DNA of 64,000 nucleotides, from NCBI RefSeq assembly GCF_002934265.1, contig NZ_PTIX01000003.1:1-64000 (forward strand), written 5' to 3'. Both the position numbers and the translations under genes were made by a program. Positions 60,783-64,000 of the stretch are shown one piece after another (the first letter of the stretch is position 1; each line of letters starts with the position of its first letter). This stretch comes from Actinokineospora auranticolor (lineage in GTDB: Bacteria > Actinomycetota > Actinomycetes > Mycobacteriales > Pseudonocardiaceae). The notes under the pieces are model-generated. The model saw nothing but the letters and a program-made list of their open reading frames with translations. It was not told the origin of the DNA and did not search any database.

Positions 60783-60823
60783 CCACCCCAATGCCTCGAT
60801 CGGGTTAACGGCTTTCCGAGCCC

Positions 60824-60829
60824 TACCCT
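60824..60829 (+). promoter_or_regulatory. -10 element of a likely leaderless promoter
   Basis: TACCCT ends 6 nt before the GTG at 60836. The sequence from -10 to start is nearly identical to that before ccdA. Confidence 0.5.
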
Positions 60830-60835
60830 TGATCG

Positions 60836-61423
60836 GTGCTTTCTCCCTCCCCGCAGGCTTTCGCGGACGAGTCCTTCCTCGAGACAGACGATGGGGGAGG
60901 CGTGTACGTGCTGGCAGCGGCTGTGTACGAGGCGCCGGAGCAAGAACGCGCACGTGCGGCGATGCTCGAGCTGCGAGGTGCCCGGCGAATCAGGAAATCG
61001 CATTGGCACGAGATGGACGAGCAGGAGCGAGCACGCGCTGTTCGCTCGGTGGTGGGGTTGGGCGGCTCGCACGTGGTCGTTGTCGGCTCGCCGGTGCCTT
61101 GTCGGCGACAGGAGCGCGCCAGGGCCAAGTGCCTCGAGCGTTTGGTTTTCGAACTGCACGGGCTCGGTGTGACCGCTCTCGTCATGGAAGGGCGCTCGAT
61201 CCAGCTCAACGGGCGGGACGTCCACACCATCACCGGTGCAAGACACAACTTGCCCAAGGCGACCGAGTTCCATGTGTCGCACGTTCTCGGCAAAGACGAG
61301 CCGTTGTTCTGGGTGGCGGACATCGTGGCCGGTGCCGTGCGAGCGGCAACGTTCGGACAAGGGCACTACCACGCGGAACTGGCGCCCCAGATCTTCCAGT
61401 TCATGGTGTCCACAGGGTGCTAA
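60836..61423 (+). CDS. DUF3800 domain protein
   Basis: This 195-residue protein has the DUF3800 pattern: an N-terminal acidic FADESFLE, a middle KSHWHEM, and WVADIVAGAVRAATFG near the C-terminus. These conserved Asp/Glu/His residues suggest an RNase H-like metal-dependent fold. DUF3800 genes are scattered, often in mobile or defence regions. Here it stands alone with its own leaderless promoter, immediately before a repeat array. Codon usage is less GC-biased than that of its neighbours (many CGA, TTG and GCA codons), a hint of acquisition. Confidence 0.8.
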   Translation: MLSPSPQAFADESFLETDDGGGVYVLAAAVYEAPEQERARAAMLELRGARRIRKSHWHEMDEQERARAVRSVVGLGGSHVVVVGSPVPCRRQERARAKCLERLVFELHGLGVTALVMEGRSIQLNGRDVHTITGARHNLPKATEFHVSHVLGKDEPLFWVADIVAGAVRAATFGQGHYHAELAPQIFQFMVSTGC

Positions 61424-61433
61424 TACCCTGGAC

Positions 61434-61819
61434 ATGCGTAAGGCCAGGGTCCCGGTCTGCCCCAGGTGCACCTGGCCTTGCGACTCGCCCACCACCCACG
61501 GTGATGAACTCTCGCCACCAGCTTAGCTGATCGGCCAGTGGCGTGCCGCCACACCTTCGGGTGGATGCGCAGGGCCAGGGTCCCGTTTTGCCGCGGGTAG
61601 CACCTGGCTCTACGACTCGCCCACCGCCCACGACGGCGAACTCCTGCTTCGTGCGCAGGACCGGGGTTCCGGTCTGCCCCGGTCACACCCGGTCCTACGA
61701 CTCGCCCACCACCCACGGTGATGAACTCCTGCCCTGTGCGCGGGGTCAGGGTCCCGGTCTGCCCCGGAAAGCACCTGACCGCCACGACTCACCCGCCGCC
61801 CACGGCGTCGGGCTCTCGG
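61434..61819. repeat. Four-copy array of structured repeats with covarying hairpins
   Basis: Copies begin near 61434, 61565, 61651 and 61736. Each has a hairpin of about 41 nt whose stems are 61440-61448/61471-61479, 61571-61579/61603-61611, 61657-61665/61688-61696 and 61744-61750/61774-61780. Each is followed by a conserved segment like CGACTCGCCCACCACCCACG. Stem positions change in compensating pairs (A-T to G-C, C-G to T-A, G-C to A-T) between copies, so structure is conserved over sequence. No coding frame with protein-like character spans it. Confidence 0.85.
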
Positions 61820-61869
61820 GGTCGAGGCTAGTGAAGTGGGGGGTCCGGCGCCGCTACACCTTCGGGTGG
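61545..61869 (+). repeat. 20-bp direct repeats bounding copies 2-4 of the array
   Basis: GCCGCCACACCTTCGGGTGG (61545-61564) and its one-mismatch copy at 61850-61869 flank three of the four array units. They may mark a segment that was duplicated or inserted as a block. The intergenic stretch 61870-62147 beyond holds no gene I can support. Confidence 0.7.
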
Positions 61870-62147
61870 TTCGGGTGGGGGATTCGCCGGGAGCGTCGGA
61901 AGCTCGAACGTCGAGGGAAGTTCGGTGTACGGCGTAGCAATTCGCTATCGGGATGGTGTCGAGTGGTGATTCTGGCGTGTACGGCTGTTTCCCGCGTAAA
62001 TCCCCCGCGTTGTTCCGCACCGCGTCGGAATTGGTCTGGTAGCTCGCGCAAGCGGGGTGTTAGCGCAGGTCAGGCGAGTGCTGTCGATCACCGAGGGTTC
62101 ACGCAGAGTTGTCGAGGGGGCCGGGTTTCGCGCTGTGAGGAAGGTCC

Positions 62148-62153
62148 TACACT
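62148..62153 (+). promoter_or_regulatory. Probable -10 of the nuo operon promoter
   Basis: TACACT lies about 12 nt before the first Rex operator. A weak GTTTCG at 62125-62130, 17 bp upstream, could act as the -35. The transcript would have a leader of about 150 nt. Confidence 0.45.
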
Positions 62154-62164
62154 GGCCCCGATGC

Positions 62165-62182
62165 TTGTGAAGCCGTTCACAA
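62165..62182 (+). promoter_or_regulatory. Perfect Rex operator 1 upstream of nuoA
   Basis: TTGTGAAGCCGTTCACAA matches TTGTGAA-N4-TTCACAA at every defined position. Confidence 0.9.
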
Positions 62183-62195
62183 CTGCGGGTCTAGA

Positions 62196-62213
62196 TTGTG
62201 AATGTTTTCACAA
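62196..62213 (+). promoter_or_regulatory. Perfect Rex operator 2 upstream of nuoA
   Basis: TTGTGAATGTTTTCACAA is a second full consensus match. Its centre is 31 bp from that of operator 1, close to three helical turns, so two Rex dimers could bind the same face of the DNA. Confidence 0.9.
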
Positions 62214-62308
62214 GCGTTGGCAACGGTCGGTTAGGGCTGCCTAACAAGCAGTGCTGTGACCCACGGCCCATAGGGTTCCGACCGTAGGACGCGGGAAAGG
62301 ACGAGAAG

Positions 62309-62749
62309 GTGCCCATGCTCGCTGGAACGCCAGCCCTAGCGTCGCTGACCCGGACGCTGGCCCAGCCGCCGGATGTGTCGTCCGACCTGGGGGTTTACCT
62401 GCCCCTCGTGGTCCTGTTCGTGATCGCCGCGGCGTTCGCGGTCCTCTCCGCGCTGCTCGGCCCGCTGCTCGGCCCCAGCCGCTACAACCGGGCCAAGGTG
62501 GCGGCCTACGAGTGCGGCATCGAGCCGTCCCCCCAGCCGGTGATCGGCGGTGGCCGCGTCCCGGTGGCCTACTACCTCACGGCCATGCTCTTCATCCTCT
62601 TCGACATCGAGATGGTGTTCCTCTACCCGTTCGCGGTGTCGGCTGACGTCCTGGGCCTGTTCGGCCTGGTCGAGATCTTCTTGTTCATCGCGACGGTCGG
62701 CTTCGCCTACGCCTACGTGTGGCGGCGCGGCGGGCTCGACTGGAACTGA
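62309..62749 (+). CDS. nuoA: NADH-quinone oxidoreductase subunit A
   Basis: A 146-residue membrane subunit of complex I with three helices (about 28-51, 88-108 and 116-136). The loop [20 protein letters not shown] and the segment [16 protein letters not shown] are the subunit's hallmarks at the quinone channel. GTG 62309 follows GAAAGGA by 7 nt; ATG 62315, following GAGAAGG, is an alternative. The operon is headed by two Rex operators and continues to nuoB and nuoC. Confidence 0.96.
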   Translation: MPMLAGTPALASLTRTLAQPPDVSSDLGVYLPLVVLFVIAAAFAVLSALLGPLLGPSRYNRAKVAAYECGIEPSPQPVIGGGRVPVAYYLTAMLFILFDIEMVFLYPFAVSADVLGLFGLVEIFLFIATVGFAYAYVWRRGGLDWN

Positions 62750-62762
62750 AAGGGGGCGCGAT

Positions 62763-63314
<552 letters not shown>

Positions 63315-63318
63315 ACTG

Positions 63319-64000
63319 ATGGCTGACGAGAATCCCACCACCCCCGAAGCGGACGCGGGCAAGGCCACGGGCGCCGCGCACTCCAGCGCCCAGCAGCCCG
63401 CCGACGGCGTCCAGGAGCCCGGCGCGGTCGCCGAGCACCGCGCCCCGGTCCCGGCCGAGCCGGTCCAGGCCGGTCGCACCCGCAAGGGCATGTTCAACGT
63501 CGCGGGCACCGGCGACACCTCCGGCTTCGGCGGCCTCTCGCTGCCCGCCTACAGCCCGGCCCCGGCCGAGCGGCCCTACGGCGGCTGGTTCGACGAGTTC
63601 ACCGACGACTTCACCGCCGCGATGGCCACCCGCGGGGTCCCCGCGGACGCCATCCAGCAGACCACCGTCGACCGCGGCGAGATCACCTTCTACGTCCGCC
63701 GCGAGCACCTGCTCGAGCTGTGCCGGTTGCTGCGCGACGAGACCTCGCTGCGCTTCGAGCTGTGCAGCTCGGTGTCCGGTGTGGACTACGGCGTGGACGT
63801 GCCGCAGCGGCTGCACTCGGTCTACCACCTCACCTCGATGACCTACCGCCGCCGCATCCGGCTGGAGGTCGCGGTGGACGTGGACGACCCGCACGTGCCG
63901 TCCGTCGTCGAGGTCTACCCGACGGCCGACTGGCACGAGCGCGAGACGTGGGACATGTTCGGCATCGTCTACGACGGCCACCCCGCGCTGACCCGGATCC
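63319..64000 (+). CDS. nuoC: NADH-quinone oxidoreductase subunit C (partial, runs off the window)
   Basis: The visible 227 residues begin at ATG 63319, 4 bp after the nuoB stop. An 80-residue Ala/Pro/Glu-rich extension precedes the 30-kDa subunit domain (YVRREHLLELCRLLRDETSL, HLTSMTYRRRIRLEVAVDVD, and the signature segment ERETWDMFGI). The C-terminus lies beyond 64000. It forms part of the peripheral arm next to nuoB and nuoD. Confidence 0.95.
   Translation, partial: MADENPTTPEADAGKATGAAHSSAQQPADGVQEPGAVAEHRAPVPAEPVQAGRTRKGMFNVAGTGDTSGFGGLSLPAYSPAPAERPYGGWFDEFTDDFTAAMATRGVPADAIQQTTVDRGEITFYVRREHLLELCRLLRDETSLRFELCSSVSGVDYGVDVPQRLHSVYHLTSMTYRRRIRLEVAVDVDDPHVPSVVEVYPTADWHERETWDMFGIVYDGHPALTRI

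Noticed and set aside
61434..61819. CRISPR array
   Set aside because: The repeats are imperfect, of about 85 nt, with no unique spacers of constant length and no cas genes nearby.
61543..62244. 233-residue plus-strand reading frame through the repeat array and nuo promoter
   Set aside because: It runs through hairpins and both Rex operators and has no coherent domain or codon bias.

Overview
The window is a GC-rich chromosomal segment of a filamentous actinomycete. GTG starts, stop/start overlaps (ATGA or GTGA), likely leaderless genes, menaquinone genes, BldC and BldN homologues, a Rex regulator and a mycobacterium-like order of housekeeping genes all point to Actinomycetia, most likely Pseudonocardiaceae. 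From memory, the order proC, HTH protein, bS22, epimerase, acyltransferase, SerB1-like phosphatase, hemACDB, hemL, ResA-type protein, ccdA, resB, ccsB, ParA-like, menA, menE, menB, menD, mgtA, menG, menJ follows Mycobacterium tuberculosis Rv0500-Rv0562. The bldN, rex, hemA, hemC, hemD arrangement is also found in Streptomyces coelicolor.

Layout. Positions 1-6400 hold proline dehydrogenase behind a long G-rich leader, a thioesterase, a KAP-like membrane NTPase, proC, an excisionase-type HTH protein and the 33-residue ribosomal protein bS22. Positions 6500-13600 hold an SDR epimerase, an acyltransferase, a TetR/P450 pair, a SerB1-like phosphatase, a DUF5667 protein and sigma BldN. Positions 13800-28400 hold an acyl-CoA synthetase, a molybdopterin oxidoreductase, a fasciclin lipoprotein, rex-hemA-hemC-hemD-hemB, five small membrane proteins and hemL. 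Positions 27750-32400 form a cytochrome c maturation operon. Positions 32470-47940 hold a ParA-like ATPase, bldC, an Lrp regulator, a cysteine synthase/desulfhydrase-like enzyme, menA, a FAD monooxygenase with a GntR-TetR regulator, menE, an arylamine N-acetyltransferase, menB and menD. Positions 47990-53240 hold paaABCDE followed by ptsI. Positions 53230-60780 hold a hydrolase, an inositol monophosphatase, two glycosyltransferases, menG, a DUF4328 protein and menJ. The right end holds a DUF3800 protein, a repeat array and the start of the nuo (complex I) operon.

Functionally this is a respiratory block: heme synthesis, cytochrome c maturation, menaquinone synthesis and saturation, and NADH dehydrogenase. 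Four sequences matching the Rex operator tie it together: one before rex-hemA, one at the menJ ribosome binding site, and two perfect copies before nuoA. Rex senses NADH/NAD+, so the parts of the electron transport chain encoded here probably share one redox switch.

The sequences least explained by known genes are non-coding. They are a four-copy array at 61434-61819 whose hairpin stems covary, an 86-nt near-perfect hairpin with a 12-G run at 57428-57513 flanked by diverged copies of related sequence, the G-quadruplex-like leader at 205-320, and a 34-bp palindrome over the TetR start codon. No tRNA, rRNA, CRISPR array, transposase or phage gene was seen.
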